64,000 nucleotides of DNA, taken from contig NC_003284.9 in NCBI RefSeq assembly GCF_000002985.6, forward strand, positions 1-64,000, read 5' to 3'. This stretch comes from Caenorhabditis elegans (lineage: Eukaryota > Nematoda > Chromadorea > Rhabditida > Rhabditidae). The notes beneath the pieces were generated by a model. It worked only from the letters and a program-made list of their open reading frames with translations, ran no database searches and had not been told where the DNA came from. Positions within the stretch are counted from its first letter, which is position 1, and each line of letters starts with the position of its first letter. This document shows, piece after piece, positions 11,760 through 23,634 of the stretch. A program made the position numbers and the translations under genes.

Positions 11760-13250
11760 TTTTTTTTTGGTATTTAAGGATTTCTCAATAAAAATTTTGG
11801 TTTTCATAGTTTTTTCACTTAAATTCGTGTTTTTCACGTCTCCAGCTTCAAAATGACCCCCATCATGCCCTGTTTCCGTGCAATTTGAAAAATTCGGGTC
11901 TCGCCACGCGTTTTTTTTTGCAATTTTCGAACGAACTGTTTTACCAAAAAAACATCAAATTTCTAATTTTTACGCTTTTAAACTTTCAAAAATCTAAAAT
12001 CTAAAATCTCAGCCTCCAAAATCTTTGAGGCCGATTATCTCTATGAATTTTTGGTCAAATTTGAAAAAAAAAAGTTTTTTCACTTCCCACAGTCTTCAGC
12101 TTTCAGAATTTATCCTTTGAATCCAGTCTATCTCTAAAACTAACCGAGATCCATGCGATATAGTGAACGCCGCGACGAAGAAAAACCATAAAAACAAAAC
12201 CACTCGTCTTCTGCCTCGATTTTCAAAATGAAAAATGAATTTTTTTAGAATGAAACTTATATTTTCCAGTAGCCACTGACTTCAGCTACGCAGCGGTTTT
12301 TGAATTACTCAAAAATATTGAAAAGCCACCGATAGAGAGGATTTAGTGTGAAAAAAAAGGGGTGAAAAAACACCGGAATTGGGAGAGATATAGGACACGT
12401 CCATATCTCGTTAAGGAGAGCACTTTTTTGCCGCTACAGTATATGCAGGCATGGTAGAGCAAAACTGTTATGAAATTCGGATTCTACGTAAAATTTTGAA
12501 CCGATACACAGCTCCCGCGCCTTTTCGTCTGCGTTGAATAGGTTTTTTGGGCGTTTGAAAATTTTGCCAAATTTCATTTAAATTATCATAACTTTGTTGA
12601 AAATGTAGGTAATTGCAAAAACTAAAGAAATTGAACAATCCCGCTTATGGGAGCATCATAATATCAACAGTGCGTATCATCTCGAGCAAACGTGTGCAAA
12701 AAAAGCGACGTGACACGCGGTTTTTCGTGTTTTTTCGTGTTCCAGCAATCATAAGATTTTTCAGAAATTTTACCATAACATAAAAATACATGTAGAAGAA
12801 AGAGAAAATATTTCTGTATAACAGTGTGTAATTTCAAAAAAATCGGACGCACACACGCTGACTTGTGAGGCTTCAAAAAAAAAGTTGAAATAGTCAAAAA
12901 AAAAATCCATCATTTTTCTGCCCAAAAATTGAAAAAACGGGCACCTATGCACATTCAGGATTTAGGGCGGAAGAATGCAGAAGGCGATAGCTTTGTTGCG
13001 CGTTAAGTTTGAACGATTTAATGTTGAAAATATGAAAATGTGATAGAGTGAATCATTGCGATTCCAATGAGGTAAAAAACTTGGCAAAATTCGACAAAAA
13101 TTTCATTTTGACACTAAACACTTTATTCAAAACACTAATTTATAGTTTTCTGAGCATTCAAAATCAATTTCTAACCTATTTCTCAAAAAAGATTATCTTA
13201 AAATGTTGAAAATGATTATCTTAAAGATTATCTTAAAATGTTGAAAAAAA
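11760..13250. other. Distal part of segment B, no convincing gene
   Basis: AT-rich. One weak possible exon lies on the minus strand near 12210-12140 (hydrophobic, VVLFLWFFFVAAFTISHGSR) but has no supporting neighbours. The right end, a run of A at about 13243-13253, is the junction to segment C. Confidence 0.5.
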
Positions 13251-15416
13251 AAACACCGACTACCGTAACCCAGAACACCGGATTTTACGCAATTTTGAGC
13301 TAAAGCTTTGAAGTTTAAGGGTTAGGCGTGAAAAATCGAGTAGAATTCGAGTTTGTTAATAAAAATTTGCTGAAAATTATGGAATTTCTGGAAATTTTGA
13401 ACTTTTAAATCAATTTTTGTTACTTTCAGACTCCTCGAATCCCAAAAAAGCGAAAATTGGATAGTGTGGATATTGTCAGCTCATCGGCCCGTGTCAGTGT
13501 CCGCTGCCGTTTTACACCCAAGGAACGCGACCAGCTAATCATGATTCGATTTTGGCCGTCGGCTTCTTCTTGAATCCGGTCTATCGTTTCTGGTTGGATC
13601 CAACAGTTCTTCGTGATTTGATGCATGAATTCGTACCGGAAAGCCGAAATAAGACGGTCCAAAGCCTGATGGCTTGTGGAGTTCGTGAGCTTGTTCGGGA
13701 CAATCGTCTGGCCTATTTGCAGCGGGTTGTCCGGAATTTGTCCACTTTTCCGGTGGGTTTTTGGGCCTTTTTCGGTGAATTCGAGTTTTCTGTGAAAAAA
13801 ATTAATAAATTTGAACTTAGCTGACCGAGAGCTTTCATTTAAGTATAATCATGACTAGATTCCGTTAATTTTAAAGTTTTTTTTTTGGTCCCGCCACGAG
13901 ATTACTGTAGTTTCGCGGCGAGACCCGAAAAATTTCAAAATTAACGGAACCTAGTCATGATTATACCTAAATGAAAGCTCAGCTCTCGGCGAGCTGAATT
14001 CGAATTTCTTTAAATTTAGCGAAAATTTTGAAAAAAGTCTGAAAATGTTGGGTCCCGAAGCGACATTTGTTCGAAAACTTTTTTTCTGGCAAAATAAGCT
14101 TTATAATTCAAAAAAGCATAGTAATAGTTAAGTTTTGAAAAAAAATTGGAAAAAAAAATCCCCCGGGTTACTGTAGTTTTTCGCGGTGGGACCCAAAAAT
14201 TTGCAATTTTCTCAGAACCCGGTCATGATTATACTTGAATGAAAGCTCTCGGCAAGCCGAATTCAAAAACATCATTGAATTTTGTGCGAAATCTCTAAAA
14301 TTTTGTGTTTTTCCAGGAAATGCGCCGCCTCCGATCGGAACTCTGCGGCACCAGTATCCCCAACACATTCAAAAACGGAATTTTTCAAAGACGCTTTCAG
14401 AACCGCAATGGTTCTTCTTTTTGTGTAGGAATTTCGATAAAAAAATTTGAATTTTTCGCTAGTTTTCCGGAAAATTTTTTTTTCCCTATTTTTCAATTTT
14501 TTCCCAAAAAAAAATCGGAAATTTCAAATTTCAACTAATTTTCTCAAAAAATGTGTGTTTTTTTTTTGGAAAAATTTAAATATTTCGCTAGTTTTCTCGA
14601 AAAAATGAATTATTTTCTAATTTTTTGGAAAAAATTAAAAGATTTTTTCGCAAATTTTGCCAACAAATATAATTTTTTCCGAAAAATTCCGATTTTTCGC
14701 TATTTGTTTCAAAAATTTCCGAAAATTTTGGAATTTTCCATAATTTTCTTGTAAAATTCGCAATTTTTGGCGAAAAATTTGGTTTTTTTTCAAAAAATTT
14801 ACTAGTTTTCTCAATTTTTCTTTAAAATTCTAAAATTCCACACTGATTTTCGCCCCATTTTTCAGCGACAACAACCGTACTACAATGACCGATGCGAGGT
14901 TCCGTTCGTTTTTGAACGCTGGAAATGTGTCTGTAACTAAAGAGATTACGGTATCCAACTCGGTTCCCCATCGATCACAGAAGCCTGTCACCTATGGACA
15001 TATTCAACATTGTGTGGCGGCTAATATATTGATTGTACGGGGTTTTTTGGCGCGAAAATTTGATCTAAATTGGATTTTTTACTCGAAATTTCAAAAATTA
15101 TTGATTTTTCTTCAAAAATATTAGATTATTCGAATTCAGATCATCGAGAGCTTTCATTTAAGTATAATCATGACCACGTTCCGCTGATTTTGAAATTTTT
15201 TGTAAAATTTTTCAAATTTAACGGAACCTGGCCATGTTTATACTAAAATAAAAGCTCTCGACGAGGCAAACTCAAAGATGCCACTGAAAATTCAAAATAT
15301 TCAGTTCCCAGTGTGTGGTTACTGTACTTTTTCATGGCGAGACCCTAAAATTTCTAAAATTCGTCAAAATCAAGCAAACTAAGGCATGGTTATACTTAAA
15401 TGAAAGCTCTCGACGA
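13251..15416 (+). repeat. Arm C of the 2.2 kb inverted duplication
   Basis: Position x matches the reverse complement of 36885 minus x (partner 21469-23634). One difference seen is a serine codon (TCG) near 15083 against tryptophan (TGG) in the partner. Homology stops sharply at 13251: left of it is an A-run, while the partner continues with GTTTGCGTAC at 23631-23640. The arm contains three exons of the tftc-1-like gene in sense orientation and is joined at its right end to A' in the opposite orientation. Confidence 0.94.
13430..15034 (+). pseudogene. tftc-1: TFIIIC subunit 1-like gene, internal three-exon fragment
   Basis: Exons at 13430-13752, 14317 to about 14425 and 14866-15034 duplicate those at 23455-21851. 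The first reads TPRIPKKRKLDSVDIVSS, then RFTPKERDQLIMI, then in a different frame AVGFFLNPVYRFWLDPTVL and PESRNKTVQSLMACGVREL. The frame changes between 13541 and 13556. The same shift is present in the partner copy, so it predates the duplication or is a shared assembly feature. The fragment has no exons on either side in the same orientation. Confidence 0.7.
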
Positions 15417-18400
15417 GCTGAATTCGAATACTAAGTGTATGGTTGTTTAGCTACAGTAACCTGACGCTGAATTTCGCGGTGAGACCCAAAAATTGCGAAA
15501 AACCATCAAAAACAATCAAAATCTGCCAAGAAGGAAGGGTTTGATTTAAGTATAATCTTGACCAGGTTCTGAGAAGTTTGAAAAATATTGAAATTTCCGG
15601 GTCCCACCACGAAAACTCCAGGGTTACTGTAGTTTTCGCGGTGAGACCCGGAAATTTTATTTTTCCTAAATCTCTCTGAACCCGCTCATGATTATACTTA
15701 AATGAATTTCGTAATGAAACTGCTCAAAAATTTTTCAAAAATCTTTTATGGCGGTTCAAAATTTTGAAAAAAATTACACTGATTTTGGCTAAAATCACGA
15801 ATTTTTCCCATTTTTCCGTGTCACATCTGACCGAAGTTGGCTTTTTTGGAAGTATCGTCCTTTATTACATATATTGGTAGATTATCTCATTTAATTTCAT
15901 CGATTAAGGTACATTTAAAGCCGATAGGTAACCAAAAATCATCGAAACTGGTTATTTATCGGCTTTAAATGCACTTTAATCGACGAAATTAAATGAGATT
16001 TATTACCAAAATATGTAATAAAGGACGATAATTCTAAAAAAACCAACTTCGGACAAATGTGACACGGAAAAATGAGAAAAAATCGTGATTTTAGCCAAAA
16101 TCAGTGTAATTTTTTTCAAAATTTTGAACCGCCATAAAAAATTTTTGAAAAATTTTTGAGCAGTTTCATTACGAATTTCGTTCATTTGAGCTTATTTTTG
16201 GTCTATACGTTCAAAATCGTCCGAACCGTTAGTCCTCCTTTAAGTATAATCTTGACATATTTTGATCGATTCTAAGACGGTTTTTGAGAGTTTTTGGGGA
16301 TTTTCGGGTCTCGCCGCGAAATTCAGTGTCAGGTTACTGTAGCTAAACAACCATACACTTAGTATTCGAATTCAGCTCGCCGTGAGCTTTCATTTAAGTA
16401 TAATCATGACCGGGTTCAGAGAGATTTAGGAAAAATAAAATTTCCGGGTCTCACCGCGAAAACACCTTTAAATCAAAGCTCGCGCGTGGTGAGCCAAATC
16501 CAAATTTTTCGCCCCAAAAATCCCTTAAAAAAAAAAGAAAACCTTCCGGCGCAATCCAAGGTCTCGGACACCATTTCTTGTCTCCGCTCAAATCGGCCAA
16601 AATTCCGGCAATTTGCTCTATGGCAATTTTCAATTTTCCACACAGCTCGCCAAGTGTAATTCCCATCTGACCGATGGCCTTGATGACGTGGCAAACCGCC
16701 CGGATCTCTCGACGACGTTGTATTTCGAATTTTCCAGTCTGAATCCATTCGTCAAGTGTTGCTCGAGGAGGCTTCGCAGCATTCGAGATTTCCCGGCAAT
16801 TTTGGCTCAAAAAATCGCAAATTTCGGCGAGTTTTTCGTCGCTTGAGTCATTTTCCGAGCTCTGAACGTCGTCAAAAAATCGCTCTTTTTTCGCCAAATT
16901 CACATGAATTCGCTCGAAATGTAAGTCAGAATTCTCCAAATGTCGGATTTTTTTCATCACAATTTGCTCTTGTTCTTGTATATCAAATACTTTCAGAATT
17001 TCATCGTCGTCCACATTCATTTCCAAATCGAATTTTTCAGTCGGATGGAATGCTTTGGCCGCGGCGATTGCAATTTCTGGGCCATCGCCGTCGAGTTCGT
17101 TTGTAGTTTGTAGTTGTTGTTGGGCAGCAGTAGTATCATTAATTTTGTCGAGTAGGCGACCTGAGCCTTCGATGAGATTACTGTGGAAACGGTGGTAGAA
17201 GAAGTGACGGAAACTGCAAAAAAATTGGGTTTTTTTTGGGTTTTTTACTAGAAAAATTGAATTTTTTCCCGAATTTATTCCTGAAAAATCGGAATTTTTT
17301 CAATTTTTTTATCGAAAAATTTGGATTTCTTTTGTTTTTTTCCCGGTTTTTTTTTGGATTTTTTTTTCAGGAAAATTATAGTTTCTTGGGTTTTTTTCAG
17401 GAAAATCGTGATTTTTTTTGTATTTTTTGTAGAAAAATTGGATTTTTGAGTTTTTTTTCAGCAAAAATTGTTTTTTTTTTCTAATTTTTATTGAAAAATG
17501 TGGATTTTTTGGTATTTTTTGTACAAAAATTTGGATTTTTGGGGTTTTTTTTAAAGGAAAATTATAGTTTTTTGGGGTTTTTTTTCTAGAAAATCGGAAT
17601 TTTCTCTTGAAAAATCGAAATTTTTTCAAATTTTTATCGAAAAGGAGTGGATTTTTGGGTTTTTTTTGTAGAAAAATTGGATTTTTGGGATTTTTTTCAG
17701 GAAAATTTGGATTTTTTCAATTTTTATCGAAAAATTTGTGGATTTCTTTTATTTTTTTTTGCCTAGAAAATTTCAGTTTTTTGCGGTTTTTTTTTTCAAT
17801 TTTGCAACTTTTCTAATTTTATTTCTCAATTTTCAGAAAACCGTGCAGCCGACAACTAACGGGTCGCGAAAGTGAAAATTTTTATTAAAAATTCGAAGAA
17901 AAAGCTAATTTTGAGTCAATATTTCGAGAAAAATTGGAAAACTTTCAATTTTTAAAGAAAAATGGGAAAAAAAACAATTTTTTTTGAGGAGAAAACCAAA
18001 AAATTGGAAATAATTACGATTAAAAAAAAAACGGGATTTCATACGATTTTACCCGTAATTATTATAATTTTTTAATTTTGGTTTTATTTTTGGATTTTTT
18101 ATTGAAAATTTTGTTTTTTTCTAGAAAAAATTAAAATTTTAGCGTTTTTTTCTGAAAAATGTGGATTTTTTTCAGTTTTTTTTTAGAAAATTGTAAAAAA
18201 ATCGGGATTTTTTCGATTTTTATCGCAAAATGGGAACTTTTTGCTTTTTTTTTCTAGAAAAATGATTTATTTTTGGGATTTTTTCTTAAAAATTTGAATT
18301 TCTTTCGATATATTCTCTAAAAATTTTATTTTTTATTTCTCTGCAATTTGGAATTTTTTAACTCAAAAATTCTCAAATTTAGTTTTTTTTTTCAAATTTT

Positions 18401-20384
18401 CATTCACAGTTAAAATGCGATGTGCGCATAGTGCTTTCGGAGTGGATCGCGCGTGTGTTAAAAAGGAACCGGAAATGATGCCCATTGCGCGCGCATTGTG
18501 CGTCCATCGCGAACTTGAGATGCATTTTGCGAGCATCGCGAACATAAATTATGTGCGCTTTGTGGGTTTGTTTTTTTAATAATAAAACCTGATCCTGAGC
18601 ATTTAAGACAGTTTTCTTAACAAAAACACATTTATTAACATGGCCTAAGTGGGAGAACAACAAAAAGAATAAAAAGTGAGCTTAAAAAATTATAGAAAAA
18701 AGAAAACTCAAAAATTTAATTCCAAGTTCCTCCTAACTCGGTTTTCTGACATCTTCATACGGAATCTTAACGTTTTTCGTCCTCTTCCAGTGTTGCCTCG
18801 TTTGCTAGGATGACTCCAGGTCTACAAAAATCGATTTGTTAGGAGGACTAAATAAAATCGGTTTTTCTAATGCATTTTTTTTGCGATTTTCAAGCACAAA
18901 ATATGCTTTTTCACGCGTAATTTTAGCAGGATAAGCTGAATTTTTGTCATTTTTTTGCATCTTTCAACACATTTCTTTCTCAATTTTTCCTCAATTTTCA
19001 CTTGAAAGGTAAGTACTCACCATTCTTGTGAACTTCCAGAATTCCAGACGAATTCTCTTTTCGGAGCTGCAACTTTGTGACCAATGATGATCGTAGTTTT
19101 GTCCATCCGTATATTTTTAGCAATTGAGAGCTCAAATTATTCAGCCTTTCATCCTATTTTTTGAAAATCAGCAAACTCACTCTTCCGATCGAGGAGTCCA
19201 AAATTTTCGGCGCAACCGATGCCGGTTTTTGCTTTTTGGCAGGGCTTCCGGGTAACTCCTTCTTTACAATTGCTTTCAATCCATTCGACCATCCAACAAC
19301 TTTCAATGCATTCTGGAGCCGAGCCATCTTTATCTCCTCCTCTTCGGTGGTGTGTTTCTAAATTAAAATCTAAAATCTAAAAAAGCTGAGCCGTGCTCCA
19401 AACCTTGCCCGTTCCGACATCCTTCACCTAGACATTCCGATGTTGAAGATTTTCACGTTTTTTCTTGTTGATGAAGTTTTTGTGAAGTCTGCTGCTCGAA
19501 GAGAAGCTGCAAAAAATTTGTTTCTACAATATTATTTAAAAGGTGAGTTATAACGCTGATGAGAAATAGACACGAGTAGGCATGAAGAACAGTGGGCATT
19601 TCCAGATTCAACGAAATAATCTGATTTTGACGATATTTCGCTCTTGAAAATACAGGAACAGACAAGATATTTAACAAAATTTTCTGAGTATGCGCAAATA
19701 CCGATGAAAACTCAGATTACAATTTTAATGGCTAAATACATGTGAAACTACAGTAATCCTGACTATGCTTCCATTTATTAGGAACGAAATAATGCTTGCC
19801 ATGTTGTTTAAATGATGTTTTTAAATGCCTCAACTGGTTAGAGCAGTGTTTTCTCTAAAAGACACACAATTTAGAAAAAAATATTATGATTATTACAAAA
19901 TACCACATACGAAACAAAATTTCAAGAAAAAAAACCAGTGAAAATCAAAAATTCAATAAAAATTGCAATAAAATGTTAAAAAAATAGGCGGAAAAACAAT
20001 ATATATTTCGAATTGTTTGTTTCGTGAGTGGAAGCATCATGGATACATTATGGACCCATCGCGAACCGTTCGCGATAGGTGCATAATAGGTGGTCGCCAC
20101 ACGCGGTGCGCGCATTATGGCCTTTCACCCACTATGCGCACATCGCATTTTAACTGTGTTAAAAATTTCAATTTTCCCAGTCCCGTTAGTTGTCGGCTGC
20201 TGCACGTTTTCACAAGAAACTTCAATTTTTCTCATTTTTTTCAGATTTTTTTTCCAGAATTTCGACGAAAACTTACTAAAAAGACAACGTAGCGTCTTTC
20301 TTATTAGCCAACTCGGTGACAACTTCAAGAGTTCGACTTCGGGACACAAGTCCGTCAGTTCGAAGGCTTTGGAGCACAGATTAG
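15390..20384 (-). repeat. Arm A' of the 5 kb inverted duplication
   Basis: This is the inverted partner of 259-5253. It is the ancestral-position copy, because it is continuous with D (20385-21468), C' and the upstream exons of the tftc-1-like gene. Its left end (15390-15416) lies in a 27-base tract identical in A and C', where the sequence switches to segment C. Confidence 0.94.
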
Positions 20385-21468
20385 AGCACGGCAGGCGGAA
20401 TTTGATCCAAAATCTTCTCGGGTTGTCCAGCATTCATTTGATGGACCAAGACGCTCTGAAAAATGAAAGTTTTAGATTTTTCCACGGGAAAAATAGTGCA
20501 GAATTTGAGTTTTTTCTCGAAAAAAATGCAAAAAACTGGAAAATTCGGCTTTTACCACAAAATTCTACACAATTTTGATGTAACATTTGAATTCAGCTCG
20601 TCGAGAGCTTTCAATTAAGTATAATCATGACTAGGTTCTGAGAAATTTGAAAAAAGTTGGGTCCCGCCGCGAAGATTACTGTAGTTTTGCAGTTTTCGCG
20701 GCGAGACCCAAATTTTCTCATAGTAAACAGAATCTAGTCATGATTATACTTAAATGAAAGCTCTCGGTGAGCTGAAGTCGAATTTAATGTTAATTTTCTG
20801 AAAATAGAAAAATTTCGGGAAATTTTGGGTCTCGTAGCGAAAACATCAATTTTTTCAAACTTTTATAACTTTTGTAAGGATTTTTCCTTTGGCGTCAGTT
20901 TGCATGTGGTTATGACAATGGTTTGAAAATTTTTGAAAAAATTCGGGTCCTGCGACGAAACCCTACAGTACCCCTGGAATTTCGTGGCGGGACCCAAAAT
21001 TCACAGACCCTTGTCATGATTATACTTAAAAGAAAGCTCACTATATTCCGGAAAATTTCAAAAATTCCGGACTTTCGTGGCAGGACCCAAAGTAGGCGGA
21101 GCCAAATTCGATTTTTGCTACATTTTTCGAGGAAATTTGAATTCAGCTTATCGAGAGCTTTCAATTAAGTATAATCATGACTAGGTTCCGGTAATTTCGG
21201 AAAATATTGGGTCCCGAAGCGAAATTCCCCGGGTTACTGTAGGCCTTCGCGGCGAGACCCAAAAATTTTCGAAATTGACGGAATCTGGTCGTTTTTATAC
21301 TCAAATTGAAGCTGAGAACGAGCTGAGTTGAAACTTCATAACATTTTTCATATTTTTTTTCAGTGAAAATTGAAAAAGTTCTAGATTTTCTGCAAAAAAT
21401 CGATTCGGACCTAAAATTTCGCGAGAAATTCAATTTTCAAGCGAAAAATTTTAATGTCCGAACGCAGA
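20385..21468 (-). other. tftc-1: Segment D, single-copy link between A' and C'
   Basis: It contains the 5' part of the 20455-20277 exon (SVLVHQMNAGQPEKILDQIP) and repeat-rich intron with five or six copies of the AAGTATAATCATGA family. D is absent from the telomere-side copy, so it marks the ancestral orientation. Confidence 0.8.
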
Positions 21469-23634
21469 TCGTCGAGAGCTTTCATTTAAGTATAACCATG
21501 CCTTAGTTTGCTTGATTTTGACGAATTTTAGAAATTTTAGGGTCTCGCCATGAAAAAGTACAGTAACCACACACTGGGAACTGAATATTTTGAATTTTCA
21601 GTGGCATCTTTGAGTTTGCCTCGTCGAGAGCTTTTATTTTAGTATAAACATGGCCAGGTTCCGTTAAATTTGAAAAATTTTACAAAAAATTTCAAAATCA
21701 GCGGAACGTGGTCATGATTATACTTAAATGAAAGCTCTCGATGATCTGAATTCGAATAATCTAATATTTTTGAAGAAAAATCAATAATTTTTGAAATTTC
21801 CAGTAAAAAATCCAATTTAGATCAAATTTTCGCGCCAAAAAACCCCGTACAATCAATATATTAGCCGCCACACAATGTTGAATATGTCCATAGGTGACAG
21901 GCTTCTGTGATCGATGGGGAACCGAGTTGGATACCGTAATCTCTTTAGTTACAGACACATTTCCAGCGTTCAAAAACGAACGGAACCTCGCATCGGTCAT
22001 TGTAGTACGGTTGTTGTCGCTGAAAAATGGGGCGAAAATCAGTGTGGAATTTTAGAATTTTAAAGAAAAATTGAGAAAACTAGTAAATTTTTTGAAAAAA
22101 AACCAAATTTTTCGCCAAAAATTGCGAATTTTACAAGAAAATTATGGAAAATTCCAAAATTTTCGGAAATTTTTGAAACAAATAGCGAAAAATCGGAATT
22201 TTTCGGAAAAAATTATATTTGTTGGCAAAATTTGCGAAAAAATCTTTTAATTTTTTCCAAAAAATTAGAAAATAATTCATTTTTTCGAGAAAACTAGCGA
22301 AATATTTAAATTTTTCCAAAAAAAAAACACACATTTTTTGAGAAAATTAGTTGAAATTTGAAATTTCCGATTTTTTTTTGGGAAAAAATTGAAAAATAGG
22401 GAAAAAAAAATTTTCCGGAAAACTAGCGAAAAATTCAAATTTTTTTATCGAAATTCCTACACAAAAAGAAGAACCATTGCGGTTCTGAAAGCGTCTTTGA
22501 AAAATTCCGTTTTTGAATGTGTTGGGGATACTGGTGCCGCAGAGTTCCGATCGGAGGCGGCGCATTTCCTGGAAAAACACAAAATTTTAGAGATTTCGCA
22601 CAAAATTCAATGATGTTTTTGAATTCGGCTTGCCGAGAGCTTTCATTCAAGTATAATCATGACCGGGTTCTGAGAAAATTGCAAATTTTTGGGTCCCACC
22701 GCGAAAAACTACAGTAACCCGGGGGATTTTTTTTTCCAATTTTTTTTCAAAACTTAACTATTACTATGCTTTTTTGAATTATAAAGCTTATTTTGCCAGA
22801 AAAAAAGTTTTCGAACAAATGTCGCTTCGGGACCCAACATTTTCAGACTTTTTTCAAAATTTTCGCTAAATTTAAAGAAATTCGAATTCAGCTCGCCGAG
22901 AGCTGAGCTTTCATTTAGGTATAATCATGACTAGGTTCCGTTAATTTTGAAATTTTTCGGGTCTCGCCGCGAAACTACAGTAATCTCGTGGCGGGACCAA
23001 AAAAAAAACTTTAAAATTAACGGAATCTAGTCATGATTATACTTAAATGAAAGCTCTCGGTCAGCTAAGTTCAAATTTATTAATTTTTTTCACAGAAAAC
23101 TCGAATTCACCGAAAAAGGCCCAAAAACCCACCGGAAAAGTGGACAAATTCCGGACAACCCGCTGCAAATAGGCCAGACGATTGTCCCGAACAAGCTCAC
23201 GAACTCCACAAGCCATCAGGCTTTGGACCGTCTTATTTCGGCTTTCCGGTACGAATTCATGCATCAAATCACGAAGAACTGTTGGATCCAACCAGAAACG
23301 ATAGACCGGATTCAAGAAGAAGCCGACGGCCAAAATCGAATCATGATTAGCTGGTCGCGTTCCTTGGGTGTAAAACGGCAGCGGACACTGACACGGGCCG
23401 ATGAGCTGACAATATCCACACTATCCAATTTTCGCTTTTTTGGGATTCGAGGAGTCTGAAAGTAACAAAAATTGATTTAAAAGTTCAAAATTTCCAGAAA
23501 TTCCATAATTTTCAGCAAATTTTTATTAACAAACTCGAATTCTACTCGATTTTTCACGCCTAACCCTTAAACTTCAAAGCTTTAGCTCAAAATTGCGTAA
23601 AATCCGGTGTTCTGGGTTACGGTAGTCGGTGTTT
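21469..23634 (-). repeat. Arm C' of the 2.2 kb inverted duplication
   Basis: This is the inverted partner of 13251-15416. It is continuous with the rest of the tftc-1-like gene at 23635 and beyond, so it is the ancestral-position copy. Confidence 0.94.

Noticed and set aside
12140..12210. Additional membrane-protein exon on the minus strand
   Set aside because: A single hydrophobic stretch without a joining exon; listed only as a possibility in the gap entry.
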